This document shows positions 1-8,462 of a stretch of 51,926 nt of DNA, piece by piece. The stretch's first letter is position 1; each line of letters opens with the position of its first letter. Location: positions 1-51,926 of the forward strand of contig NZ_AFPB01000123.1 in the NCBI RefSeq assembly GCF_000218485.1. The letters run 5' to 3'. A program made the position numbers and the translations under genes. This DNA comes from Aquimarina agarivorans. Its GTDB lineage: Bacteria > Bacteroidota > Bacteroidia > Flavobacteriales > Flavobacteriaceae. The notes under the pieces are model-generated. The model worked only from the letters and a program-made list of their open reading frames with translations, was not told the DNA's origin and searched no databases.

Positions 1-7
1 ACATTAA

Positions 8-1048
8 TTATTTCACAATTTCAAGAATTCGTTCCAATACAACCTCAGGTAAAATGCTATGCATTACCTTTTCATATCCATCAGGTATTTTATTACCATA
101 TACTGATGTTGGTATTTTATTGAATGTAGCCAAATCAGGTAATATATTATTTTTTTCGGACTGACCGAAAGGCGCAAAACCCGCATACGGATGTGTGACA
201 CCCCAAATAGTAACTACAGGTATCCCGTACATGGCTGCCAAATGTCCATTTCCACTATCCATGGATAACATAACATCTAAATTGGAAATCAAATCCAACT
301 CCTGTCTGATGGTTAATTGACCCGCTATACAAGTTGCGTTTTGAAATTTTTGTGCCGTATTTTGCAGTAACTGCGTTTCTTTTTTTCCACCACCAAATAA
401 CAAAATTTTATACACGTTTTTTTTATCCAACTCTTGAATTATTTGGAGCATTAACTCATATTTGTATTCCTTTCCTTCATGCTGTGAAAAAGGTGCAATA
501 CCTATCCATTTTTTTGTGTTATCACCTACTAAATTGTTCGTTGGAGTATCAACGGTTTCTCTACTCAACACATGTTCTGACTTAAGCTCAAAAGGCAATC
601 CCAAAACCTCAAATACATCTAGATAACGCTGATGCGTGCTTTTTAGAGGCTCAAAAACCTTATCCTTCCACCTGGTCAGTGCTTTTTTTTCCTCACGCCC
701 CTTGTTTATCTGTTCAAATGGAATTTTACCTAATTTAAAAAAGTGCTTTAATATATTTGATCTTAATACATTATGTAGATCTGCCACCGCATCTACTTTT
801 TCTTTCTTTAACTCTTTATACAATTTTCGGAGGCCAAAAATCCCCTTATGCTTTCCGTTTAAGGCAATCACCTTAACCGAAACGTTTGCTATTTGAGCAA
901 AAAAAGGAGCAAAAAAAGCGCGGGTAAGTACTGTGACTTTAATTTCTGGATAAGCTTTTGAAAAGGCCTTTAACACGGGAACTGTCATTGCCACATCGCC
1001 CATTGCGGATAATCTGATTACTAAGATATGAGCGACTTGTGCAGACAT
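8..1048 (-). CDS. Glycosyltransferase family 9 (heptosyltransferase-like)
   Basis: 346 residues, a normal length for GT9. The N-terminus (HILVIRLSAMGDVAMTVPVL) is the typical Rossmann start of ADP-heptose:LPS heptosyltransferases. The C-terminal half carries the nucleotide-sugar site with MDSGNGHLAAMYG followed by VVTIWGVTHPY. Such enzymes add a sugar from a nucleotide donor to the lipid A core on the cytoplasmic face of the inner membrane; the actual sugar cannot be read from sequence. It is the last minus-strand gene at the window edge. The preceding gene in its direction is the DUF4254 protein, a frequent neighbour of GT9 genes in Bacteroidetes, separated by a 256-base gap holding one copy of a structured repeat. 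Two intact T8 runs (417-424, 683-690) lie inside this gene. Confidence 0.88.
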   Translation of the reverse strand: MSAQVAHILVIRLSAMGDVAMTVPVLKAFSKAYPEIKVTVLTRAFFAPFFAQIANVSVKVIALNGKHKGIFGLRKLYKELKKEKVDAVADLHNVLRSNILKHFFKLGKIPFEQINKGREEKKALTRWKDKVFEPLKSTHQRYLDVFEVLGLPFELKSEHVLSRETVDTPTNNLVGDNTKKWIGIAPFSQHEGKEYKYELMLQIIQELDKKNVYKILLFGGGKKETQLLQNTAQKFQNATCIAGQLTIRQELDLISNLDVMLSMDSGNGHLAAMYGIPVVTIWGVTHPYAGFAPFGQSEKNNILPDLATFNKIPTSVYGNKIPDGYEKVMHSILPEVVLERILEIVK

Positions 1049-1091
1049 TTCAGTTTTTAATTAATTTATGTTAATTGAATTCATGAGATTT

Positions 1092-1185
1092 AAATGAACC
1101 ACTATGGACTAAAAGTACCATAGTTTCGGTTATTACTAAAAGTCATTACTTTTTAAACATCCGTTTTTTGCAATTGGCTATTAGC
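1092..1185. repeat. 94-bp dispersed structured repeat, copy 1
   Basis: This 94-base segment matches 6246-6339 at 87 of 94 positions with no gaps. It contains a hairpin with arms ACTATGG and CCATAGT, a second hairpin AAAAGT-CATT-ACTTTT, and a GCTATTAGC near-palindrome at its end. It lies 44 bases upstream of the start of the minus-strand glycosyltransferase, and so downstream of DUF4254. The remainder of the 1049-1304 gap shows nothing else I can identify. It could be a mobile REP-like unit, a leader element or a processing/terminator signal. Confidence 0.8.
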
Positions 1186-1304
1186 CTTTGGCTACTAGCT
1201 GTATGATATACCTAAAAAGCATATACTAAAATAACAACTGTAATCAATAAACTGTATGAAAGTCAGCTTTAATTACTTCACCTTAACAAAAAACGTATTA
1301 CTTT

Positions 1305-1913
1305 TTATTTCTGCCCTCTTAACACAGGGTTTAATTCATCGTCATTATACATTTTCATTTGTTTATACACCTTCATGAATTTATTCCCTTTTTCTATATC
1401 ACTAAGTAATTGCTCAATTGCTGATGATAAATCAACACGTTGTTCCAATAGAATATCTAATTTTTTTTGACAAGCTGCCCGGTGCGCTTCGGAAGCATCT
1501 GTTCGCGTAGCTTCTTCAGTCATATGGTAAATTTTTAGCGCTAAAATTGACAATCGATCAAATGCCCACGCAGGACTTTCAGAGTTAATTGTTGCATGCT
1601 CCTTTGCTGTAACTGTTTCATACAAATCCAAAAAATAACTATCTAAATACTCCACCATATCAGTTCGATCCTGATTTGAGGCATCTATTTGGCGCTTTAA
1701 AATTAACGCTGCTTCTGGATTAATCTGTGGATCACGAATGATATCTTCATAATGCCATTGCACCGTATCAATCCAACATTTACGATATAACAAGTGAGCG
1801 AATAAATCATCCTCACTTTTGTAGGGGTTTTCAAAATTCTGATCTACACTATCCAACACGTGGTATTTGTCTATTACCTCCTGAAAAATGCTGTTCGCCG
1901 TTTTAGTAATCAT
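1305..1913 (-). CDS. DUF4254 domain protein
   Basis: 202 residues, hydrophilic and mostly helical in composition, with no signal peptide or membrane segment. I recognise it as a DUF4254 protein of Bacteroidetes, mainly from its length, its sequence character (for example CWIDTVQWHYEDIIRDP) and its position next to a GT9 glycosyltransferase. The biochemical role is unknown; gene order suggests a link to lipopolysaccharide core assembly. A good promoter lies at 1939-1968, so this gene probably begins the transcript that continues into the glycosyltransferase. Confidence 0.75.
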   Translation of the reverse strand: MITKTANSIFQEVIDKYHVLDSVDQNFENPYKSEDDLFAHLLYRKCWIDTVQWHYEDIIRDPQINPEAALILKRQIDASNQDRTDMVEYLDSYFLDLYETVTAKEHATINSESPAWAFDRLSILALKIYHMTEEATRTDASEAHRAACQKKLDILLEQRVDLSSAIEQLLSDIEKGNKFMKVYKQMKMYNDDELNPVLRGQK

Positions 1914-1938
1914 AATGATAACGCTTGTTTTTATAAAA

Positions 1939-1968
1939 CAAAGATATTGTTTTTATCGGCAAGACAAA
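1939..1968 (-). promoter_or_regulatory. Bacteroidetes-type promoter for the DUF4254 gene
   Basis: On the minus strand the -7 box TATCTTTG (1946 to 1939) matches TAnnTTTG exactly. A TTTG -33 element lies at 1968-1965 with 18 bases between them. The predicted start of transcription leaves a leader of roughly 20 bases before the ATG at 1913. Confidence 0.6.
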
Positions 1969-2188
1969 TGTTTAAATTATTACCTAAATCTACAGATTTT
2001 TTTATTTTAGATTTTCCTTTGGTTAAGTTTTTGTTCAAAAACTCAACAGCTTTAAGACTCCATCTCATTGAAGAAAATAAACAGTGAATTGCAAACAACA
2101 AAGAGCTATACCAAACAAGACAACAAATCTTAGTTTGTTCAACTCAGCATCAAGCTTTGTAATCCACTTTTTGCAAGGCACACCAATA

Positions 2189-2218
2189 AAAATGACCTAC
2201 CAAAAGGCAGGTCATTTT
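2189..2218. terminator. Hairpin terminator, probably bidirectional
   Basis: Arms AAAATGACCTACC (2189-2201) and GGCAGGTCATTTT (2206-2218) pair over 13 positions with a single mismatch and an AAAA loop. T-rich tails occur on both sides. It lies 23 bases beyond the stop codon of the minus-strand aldo/keto reductase, which it most likely terminates. Confidence 0.75.
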
Positions 2219-2241
2219 ATTTTTTGAAACCTAATTACAAA

Positions 2242-3276
2242 CTAAGGCGCAGGATTAGGAAACTGCTTGTGCACTGCATTAATATCTTTCATAATTTCTT
2301 CCGAAAGGACAACATCAATACTACCAATATTTTCTTTCAATTGCTCCACAGATGTAGCCCCAATAATATTACTTGTTATAAAAGGCTGCTGATTTATAAA
2401 TGCCAAGGACATGTCGGTTAGTGAAATCCCATGCTTAAGTGCCACTTCGCGGTAAGCACGAGTCGCATCAAAAGATTGTTCGTTGTGATAGCGACTAAAT
2501 TGCGGATATTTTGTTACCCGACCATCAGCAGGGGTTTCATCCAAATATTTTCCTGTCAGTTGTCCAAAACCAAGTGGAGAATATGCCAAATAGCCTACAT
2601 CTTCGCGGTGTAAAACTTCGGTTAAACCAATTTCATCCTTACGATTCAGTAAACTATAAGGGTTTTGAACAGTACTTATTTTTTGAGCCCCTTTGCGCGC
2701 CTCCTCTATATAGCGCATCAACCCATAAGGTGATTCATTGGATACTCCAATATGTCTTATTTTTCCTTGCTTCACGTAGCTTTCCAAAGCCTGTAATACT
2801 TCTTGAAAATTGTCCGACCAAGCTTCATCTTCTTGATGTGTATAGCCCAAAAGCCCAAAAAAATTAGTGTTACGTTCAGGCCAATGTAATTGATATAAAT
2901 CAATGTAATCGGTTTGTAAACGCTCTAACGATTTGTGAATCGCATCATCCAAAGAGGCTTTACTAAAATCAATAGTATTTCTAATTTCTTTTACAAAAGC
3001 CCGAGGTCCAACAATTTTACTGGCCACAATAACTTGATCTCGGTTATTGTTTTTTTTAAGCCAAGTCCCAATAATACGCTCCGTATCTCCTTGTTTTTTT
3101 ATATCAAAAGGGGTGGGATAAAGTTCCGCCGCATCAAAAAAATTCACGCCGTTTTCAATAGCAAAATCCATTTGCGTATGTCCTTCAGCTTCGGTGTTTT
3201 GGGTACCCCATGTCATGGTTCCTAAACATATTTTACTTACTTGAATATCAGTTCCAGGTAGGTTTGTGTATTTCAT
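2242..3276 (-). CDS. Aldo/keto reductase (Tas-like)
   Basis: 344 residues, matching the Tas/YajO-type NADP(H)-dependent aldo/keto reductases. The TIM-barrel signature residues are present: Asp and Tyr in FFDAAELYPTPF, the catalytic Lys in VIVASKIVGPR and the His in YQLHWPE. The C-terminal SNIIGATSVEQLKENI is the usual cofactor-binding end. It should reduce aldehydes or ketones in the cytoplasm; the substrate is not predictable. It is a single gene, divergent from the DsbA-like gene at 3500 and ended by a strong hairpin. Confidence 0.92.
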   Translation of the reverse strand: MKYTNLPGTDIQVSKICLGTMTWGTQNTEAEGHTQMDFAIENGVNFFDAAELYPTPFDIKKQGDTERIIGTWLKKNNNRDQVIVASKIVGPRAFVKEIRNTIDFSKASLDDAIHKSLERLQTDYIDLYQLHWPERNTNFFGLLGYTHQEDEAWSDNFQEVLQALESYVKQGKIRHIGVSNESPYGLMRYIEEARKGAQKISTVQNPYSLLNRKDEIGLTEVLHREDVGYLAYSPLGFGQLTGKYLDETPADGRVTKYPQFSRYHNEQSFDATRAYREVALKHGISLTDMSLAFINQQPFITSNIIGATSVEQLKENIGSIDVVLSEEIMKDINAVHKQFPNPAP

Positions 3277-3499
3277 TTAATATAAATTAATAGCATTATT
3301 TTTTATAAGCGAAAGTTACTTTTTTATTAGCACATAGCAATTGCGTTACACCTATTAACATAGTATTAACTGAATTGGATTATTGTGTTGAAATTGAGAA
3401 TTATAACTAAAATTAATTGCCAAATTCACAAAAATTTCGAAAATTAAATTTACCCTCATTTAAAGTATTGTTTTTTAGTACATTAGTTAAAAAATAAAA

Positions 3500-4309
3500 A
3501 TGAAACGTTTAGTTATAGTATTTATGGTGCACGTTGCTTTTAATACGAGTATGTTTTCGCAGAAGGTAAACACAAGTACTACGGGCTACGTTTGCGATAT
3601 AGAAACAGCAAGTTGCGGACCTGCTACCAACGTTTCCACACTTAACAAAACAAACCAACAACAAATGAGCGAAAAAAAGAAAGCCAAATTAGTTTATTAT
3701 TACGATGCCCTTTGCGGATGGTGTTTCGGTTTTAGTCCAGTAATTGCCAATATAAAAGAAACTTACAAGGATGATTTGACTATTGAGGTAGTTAGTGGCG
3801 GATTATTTTTAGGAAACCGAGCAGGTTACGTAAATGATGTAGCACCACACATAAAATCAGGAGCTTATAAGAGTGTTGAAGCCATGACCGGCGCTAAATT
3901 TGGAGAAACTTTTTTAAAAGATGTTTTTGGCGAGGGTAAAATGACACTGGATTCCACCTGGTCATCCATAGCCCTTTGTGTAGTTAAAGATAAAAAAACC
4001 GAAAGCCAGGTAGCTTTTGCTAAAATATTACTGGATGCCATTTATGCCGATGGTATGGACACCATTGATGTGGATGCCATTGCCCAATGCGCTACAAAAA
4101 TTGGCTTTGATGCCAACGCATTTAAAGTGTACATGAGCGATCCTGTTTACAAGGAAATGGCAGAAAAAGAATTTCAAAATTACAAGCAAAATGGAATTAG
4201 AGGAATGCCTTCATTAATGCTAGAAACCGAAGATACTAAAGTACTACTTTCCAATGGCTACGTAAGTTACAAGCAACTGGCTGAACGGTTGGATACTTAT
4301 TTAAAGTAA
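3500..4309 (+). CDS. Exported DsbA-family thiol oxidoreductase (COG3531-like) with Cys-bearing N-terminal extension
   Basis: 269 residues. The thioredoxin-like domain starts near residue 57 (KLVYYYDALCGWCFGF; active-site Cys72 and Cys75) and ends with the cis-Pro loop GIRGMPS. The first 20 residues form a signal peptide ending FSQ. Relatives of this CGWC type that I know of usually start at the equivalent of Met56, without a signal peptide. Here residues 21-55 form an extra linker with Cys32 and Cys39. The protein may act in periplasmic disulfide chemistry, or initiation at Met56 (base 3665) may give a cytoplasmic form. The gene is monocistronic, convergent with the Gfo/Idh gene. The 271 bases that follow hold nothing I can identify. 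Confidence 0.8.
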   Translation: MKRLVIVFMVHVAFNTSMFSQKVNTSTTGYVCDIETASCGPATNVSTLNKTNQQQMSEKKKAKLVYYYDALCGWCFGFSPVIANIKETYKDDLTIEVVSGGLFLGNRAGYVNDVAPHIKSGAYKSVEAMTGAKFGETFLKDVFGEGKMTLDSTWSSIALCVVKDKKTESQVAFAKILLDAIYADGMDTIDVDAIAQCATKIGFDANAFKVYMSDPVYKEMAEKEFQNYKQNGIRGMPSLMLETEDTKVLLSNGYVSYKQLAERLDTYLK

Positions 4310-4580
4310 TAATCGAATCGCTGTGTAACACCAAAATATTTGAAAATCTCAAGTATTATGATACAACTGGAAAATTAAATTCGAGATGTCCGTAAAAAGC
4401 TCTATATCATTAGTTCGCACTTGAAATTATAAGATTGAATTAAAACTTTTACATTTAGAAGTAGCATTTTTTGTGATCCTAGATTCATTCAAACAGGTCG
4501 GGACTTGATTAATAATAATAATACTATCCTTTATGTACCAAACAATAGATGTAGTCTTCCCCCTCTAAATTAAGCTTTTT

Positions 4581-5702
4581 TTATTTAGTTTTTTTTCCAG
4601 TTTTAGCGGATTCGTAAATTGCATCTATGACCAACATGTCTTTGTAGCCCTCCCTCCCAGTAATATGATTTGGTAAAGGTTCATTCTTTAAAATATAAGC
4701 TGCAATGCCATCCATTTGTTCTTTTTGCTGATTAATGGAAGGGAAATCCATGGCTCCTAGGCTTGATTTTCCACTAAGTGGAGCATAGCTATGCGCAGGG
4801 TCTAACTCAAAATGACCTTTGTCTCCTGAAGCATATATTTTATTTATGTTGTAACTGTAAGAGCTTGCCGAATTTGTTATGGCTCCACCAGGAAATTCCA
4901 ATTGCCAGGTGATTGATTCTTCAACCTCATCAAAAAATTCTGGCCTTTGAATTGGCCCAAACTGAGCCGTAACATGTGTAGGCTCTTCACCTAAGATATA
5001 GCGGTTGTTTTGAATGCAGTAAATTCCAATATTAGGTAACGGACCACCACCTGCCATTGCCTTTTTTAAGTGCCAAGCATCTTTTGACCATCCTTTTATA
5101 CGGTATCCAAATCCTGAATCAATAAATCTAATTGGCCCCAAACTATCTGAATTTGCCAGGCGCTTTGCCTCATGATAATAAGGATCATAATGTAAGCGGT
5201 ACCCGACCGCCAATTGCACCTTGTTCTTTTTGCATTCGGCAATCATTTCCAAACAATCTGATGCATTCAATGCCATGGGCTTTTCAACTATAACGTGTTT
5301 TCTTGCTTTTGCAGCTCTAATAGTAAATTCCTTATGCATTGAATTTGGAAGTACCACATAAACTAAATCAATAGCACTATTATCCTTTATACTATCAAAA
5401 TTATCATAGTTATAAATGTTTTTTGACGGAACATTGTATTTTTTACCCCAGGTTTCTTCTTTTTCAGGAGTTTCCATAATCAACCCTGCTAATTTACAGT
5501 TATCAGCAGCCTGTAATGCGTCTGCTAAAATTTTAGCATAGCGCCCTAAACCACACAAAGCAATATTGAGCTTTTTTTCTGATCCCGAATTTAGCGAGGC
5601 ATTTTTAAAACTTTCAAATGACATTAATGTTGACGGAAGTATAGATGCACTACTTAGTAAAGTCAAGTTTTTTAAAAACGTTCTTCGTTGTTGCTGTTCC
5701 AT
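4581..5702 (-). CDS. Gfo/Idh/MocA family oxidoreductase, Tat-exported
   Basis: 373 residues. The N-terminus EQQQRRTFLKNLTLLSSASI has a twin-arginine followed by a hydrophobic stretch, a Tat signal as in glucose-fructose oxidoreductase relatives. The NAD(P) Rossmann fold follows (NIALCGLGRYAKILADAL), then the hallmark VEKPMAL motif and the C-terminal alpha/beta domain with GGGPLPNIGIYCIQNNRY. It likely interconverts a sugar or cyclitol hydroxyl and ketone with tightly bound cofactor in the periplasm; the substrate is unknown. It stands alone, without neighbouring sugar-pathway genes. Confidence 0.88.
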   Translation of the reverse strand: MEQQQRRTFLKNLTLLSSASILPSTLMSFESFKNASLNSGSEKKLNIALCGLGRYAKILADALQAADNCKLAGLIMETPEKEETWGKKYNVPSKNIYNYDNFDSIKDNSAIDLVYVVLPNSMHKEFTIRAAKARKHVIVEKPMALNASDCLEMIAECKKNKVQLAVGYRLHYDPYYHEAKRLANSDSLGPIRFIDSGFGYRIKGWSKDAWHLKKAMAGGGPLPNIGIYCIQNNRYILGEEPTHVTAQFGPIQRPEFFDEVEESITWQLEFPGGAITNSASSYSYNINKIYASGDKGHFELDPAHSYAPLSGKSSLGAMDFPSINQQKEQMDGIAAYILKNEPLPNHITGREGYKDMLVIDAIYESAKTGKKTK

Positions 5703-5836
5703 AACTCATTTTTTGTGTTGACTCAATTTACTATTTTTTTCTGTAAATCATTATGTGAAACTATATGCAATATGCCAGCTTAGTACTTAATAAAACCTAC
5801 ATAAATTGGAAGAGAAAATTTTTATACGCGCTGATT

Positions 5837-6220
5837 TTAACCCTTTTTGAGTCTCCACGGTGGATTTAATCTGTTTGTTCCGGCATAGAATAAGATCAGT
5901 TGATTTCCGTCCACATCCTTTAACCGCGCTTCTCTCCACAACCATTTTTGATCGGTAGGATCCAGTTCAAATGTTATCCCTTGGCTTTTTATTTTGTCAA
6001 CTTGTTCGTCAAGGCGATCACATTCAAAGTACACATAAATTCCATCACCTTGAGGTAATTTATCGGTTTGATGAATTGAAAAAGTAGCATTGCCATTTGG
6101 ACATTCAAAACGTGCATAATGCGGTAATGCTTCAACAATTAGCTTCAATCCTAATTTTTTATAAAAAGGTATTGATTTTTTCAAATCCAATGAAGGAATA
6201 GTAACTTGATTTAAATTCAT
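5837..6220 (-). CDS. VOC-family (glyoxalase/bleomycin-resistance fold) protein
   Basis: 127 residues forming one vicinal-oxygen-chelate module pair. It starts with NQVTIPSLDLKKSIPFYKKL and ends WREARLKDVDGNQLILFYAG, both typical. Candidate metal ligands include the C-terminal Glu in WREARLKD. It is a small cytoplasmic protein; the family covers glyoxalases, dioxygenases and resistance proteins, so the reaction is not predictable. A copy of the 94-bp repeat begins 26 bases upstream of its start. Confidence 0.85.
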   Translation of the reverse strand: MNLNQVTIPSLDLKKSIPFYKKLGLKLIVEALPHYARFECPNGNATFSIHQTDKLPQGDGIYVYFECDRLDEQVDKIKSQGITFELDPTDQKWLWREARLKDVDGNQLILFYAGTNRLNPPWRLKKG

Positions 6221-6245
6221 GACAATACTTTAGGCTTTAGACTTA

Positions 6246-6339
6246 AAATGAACCATTATGGACTAAAAACACCATAGTTTCGGTTATGACTAAAAGTCAT
6301 TACTTTTTAAACATTCGTTTTTTGCAACTAGCTATTAGC
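6246..6339. repeat. 94-bp dispersed structured repeat, copy 2
   Basis: Second copy of the unit at 1092-1185, with seven substitutions and no indels. In the first hairpin the left arm changes from ACTATGG to ATTATGG against CCATAGT, which keeps pairing as G-U. The AAAAGT/ACTTTT hairpin is unchanged. As with copy 1, it lies just upstream (26 bases) of a minus-strand start codon. The rest of the 6221-6531 gap is AT-rich with no gene and no other clear signal. Confidence 0.8.
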
Positions 6340-6531
6340 AGTATTTTAAAGCCAACAGCTAATTACTAATTACCAATAGCTCTTGTAATATTTTTAGAAG
6401 CTAAAAGCGAAATGCATTAAAAATGCATAGTTTTAACTAAACCTGAAACCAATAAAGCTTTCATTTTAATATCGGTAACAAAGGCAAGTTTAAAAGTTCA
6501 TACTATGGCTGAATCCTTTTAAAATACATCA

Positions 6532-7608
6532 TCAAAATTCAGCAAAGCGCTTATCAAAAATAAAATTGGTATCAGTAAGTGTGTTTAAAAACGATATTAA
6601 CTGTTCTTTTTCCTCTTGACTAAGTGCAATGCCTAAATTATTATTGCTTTTTAAAATTGGATCCAGTGTTTCACTATCTTGAACACCTGCGCTATAAAAA
6701 TCTAAAACATCGTTTAAGGTTTTAAATCTGCCGTCATGCATGTAAGGCAAAGTTAGTGCAACATTTCGCAAACTTGGTACTCTAAATTTTCGGGTATCCT
6801 CGGCTAATCCAGTCACTAATTTTCGTCCCACATCGTTGTACTCAGGATCTAAGGGCAACCCATTGTTTCTGTAGGATTGATCGGTAAACAAAGTACCAGC
6901 GTGGCAACTTGCGCATTTGTTTTCAAAAAGTTTTTGTCCTGCTTTTTCTTGGGCAGTAAAGGCAATTCCACCTTCGTTACGGATAAGTTTATCATACTTA
7001 CTATCTGCTGAAATCATAGTTACTACAAATTGCGAAAGTGCCTTAAGCATATTTGCCGTATCAATTTTTCCGTTTTCAAACGCTGCTTTAAATAAAGGCG
7101 GATAAGTATTATCTGCAGCTAGTTTGTTCAAAATATTGACAAAGGTTTCGTTCATTTCAACCTCGGAAGTAATTGGGATTATTGGTTGCATGTCCAAGTG
7201 ATTTGCAGCTCCATCCCAATTGAATTCATTTAAAAAAGCCATATTTTGAATTGGTGGCGCGTTACGTGTGCCCAAAAGCCCATTTACACCATGACTTACA
7301 ATATGTTTGTGATGTGTAAATGAAAACTCCTGCCTGTGGCATTCCCCACAGGATATAATTCCTGTTGAAGATAATTTACCTTCGTAAAAAAGCTTTTTCC
7401 CTAAAGCAAAACCTTCTTTAGTAGGAGGATTCGAATTCAAATCATAAGTAAGTTCTGGGAAGTTTTCTGGTATATTTACTTGTAATAAAGTAGGATTAAA
7501 TACTTTTTCTCCTTCCACATCTTGGTACTGCTTGTCCTGCTCACTTTCGCTTGAACACGAAATAAGCATAGTAGCTAATAGACCAATTATGATAAGGGTT
7601 AATCGCAT
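6532..7608 (-). CDS. Di-haem cytochrome c peroxidase / MbnH-MauG family lipoprotein
   Basis: 358 residues. A short signal peptide ends in the lipobox LISC with Cys18, so it is probably an outer-membrane or periplasmic lipoprotein. Two haem c sites are visible: CGECH (87-91) and CASCH (232-236). The conserved LPYMHDGRF motif (288-295) supplies an axial-ligand region of the C-terminal haem. This is the bacterial cytochrome c peroxidase/MauG family. Because the adjacent upstream gene encodes an MbnP-like protein, the MbnH role is more likely: oxidising a tryptophan of MbnP to kynurenine, known from methanobactin operons. It is last in a four-gene lipoprotein run; 97 bases separate it from mbnP. 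Confidence 0.88.
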   Translation of the reverse strand: MRLTLIIIGLLATMLISCSSESEQDKQYQDVEGEKVFNPTLLQVNIPENFPELTYDLNSNPPTKEGFALGKKLFYEGKLSSTGIISCGECHRQEFSFTHHKHIVSHGVNGLLGTRNAPPIQNMAFLNEFNWDGAANHLDMQPIIPITSEVEMNETFVNILNKLAADNTYPPLFKAAFENGKIDTANMLKALSQFVVTMISADSKYDKLIRNEGGIAFTAQEKAGQKLFENKCASCHAGTLFTDQSYRNNGLPLDPEYNDVGRKLVTGLAEDTRKFRVPSLRNVALTLPYMHDGRFKTLNDVLDFYSAGVQDSETLDPILKSNNNLGIALSQEEKEQLISFLNTLTDTNFIFDKRFAEF

Positions 7609-7705
7609 TATTTTATACTTTTACATTATTTTTCCTTCTAGCTATAGCTAGAAAATTTACATACATCACCTGATATTTAATATACAGTAAACAAGTTACT
7701 TAAAA

Positions 7706-8461
7706 CTAATTTGCTGAAAACATGGTTTGAATGTTAGCTGCATATTTTGGTGAATTTTCAGGATCAATTTGTATTTCAGGCTTTGATGCTAATGATAGTG
7801 TATTTACCGCGTCAAAAACCTTGGCTATATCCACTTTTAAATTCAAATCTGCTGTTTTACCGTTTGCTACATTTAGTGGTGCAATAGCTAATTCAATTTG
7901 TTTGTAATTGTCAAGTTTATCTCCATGACTGCCAACATGAATTAAAAAATCTTCGGCCTTATCGTTCGTTGGTGTAGTGTATGTTCCTTCAAACTTAATA
8001 AATTTATAGCCCGCAGCCCAACCCCAAAGCATTTGTGCTTCTTGTGCCATAGGAATAAAATTTAACGTTCCGGAAGCAATAGGGTACTTACTTTGATCTA
8101 CTCCGAAACCAAATTTAACGGACGTATAGTCTGCTGCTGGCACTTTAGAAAAATCGATAGTTAATGTGTTTTTATCCGCTTCATTTACTAAAAAAAAACT
8201 TTCGGCTTTGGGGTAAACAAATTCATTACCTTGGGCATCTACAAACACAAAATCACTTAAAATATACTTTAACTCATCAATTTGATAGGATTCGCCTGAG
8301 TCATTGGTATAGGTTTCCGCACTTAATACTAAATTTTTATTATTAACTACATTGCTAATACTTAAATTTACGGTTCCAGATTCCGCCGTTTCATCGCTAT
8401 TACATGCTACAACTAGCAACAGTATTACAGCCAATAGGAGGTTTACATTTCTATTTTTCAT
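7706..8461 (-). CDS. MbnP-family lipoprotein
   Basis: 251 residues from the ATG at 8461. An in-frame upstream ATG at 8497 would add 12 residues before the signal peptide and overlap the previous gene, so 8461 fits better: the upstream stop codon is then one base away. The signal peptide ends LVVAC (Cys20, lipobox). The body matches the MbnP family: a beta-rich domain with YQIDELKYILSDFVFVD, VKFGFGVD and MLWGWAAGYKFIKFEG (Trp146, Trp148), then IHVGSHGD (His175, His179). MbnP is the partner of MbnH; in characterised pairs one Trp becomes kynurenine and the protein binds copper. That these Trp or His residues serve here is inference. Confidence 0.82.
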   Translation of the reverse strand: MKNRNVNLLLAVILLLVVACNSDETAESGTVNLSISNVVNNKNLVLSAETYTNDSGESYQIDELKYILSDFVFVDAQGNEFVYPKAESFFLVNEADKNTLTIDFSKVPAADYTSVKFGFGVDQSKYPIASGTLNFIPMAQEAQMLWGWAAGYKFIKFEGTYTTPTNDKAEDFLIHVGSHGDKLDNYKQIELAIAPLNVANGKTADLNLKVDIAKVFDAVNTLSLASKPEIQIDPENSPKYAANIQTMFSAN

Positions 8462-8462
8462 T

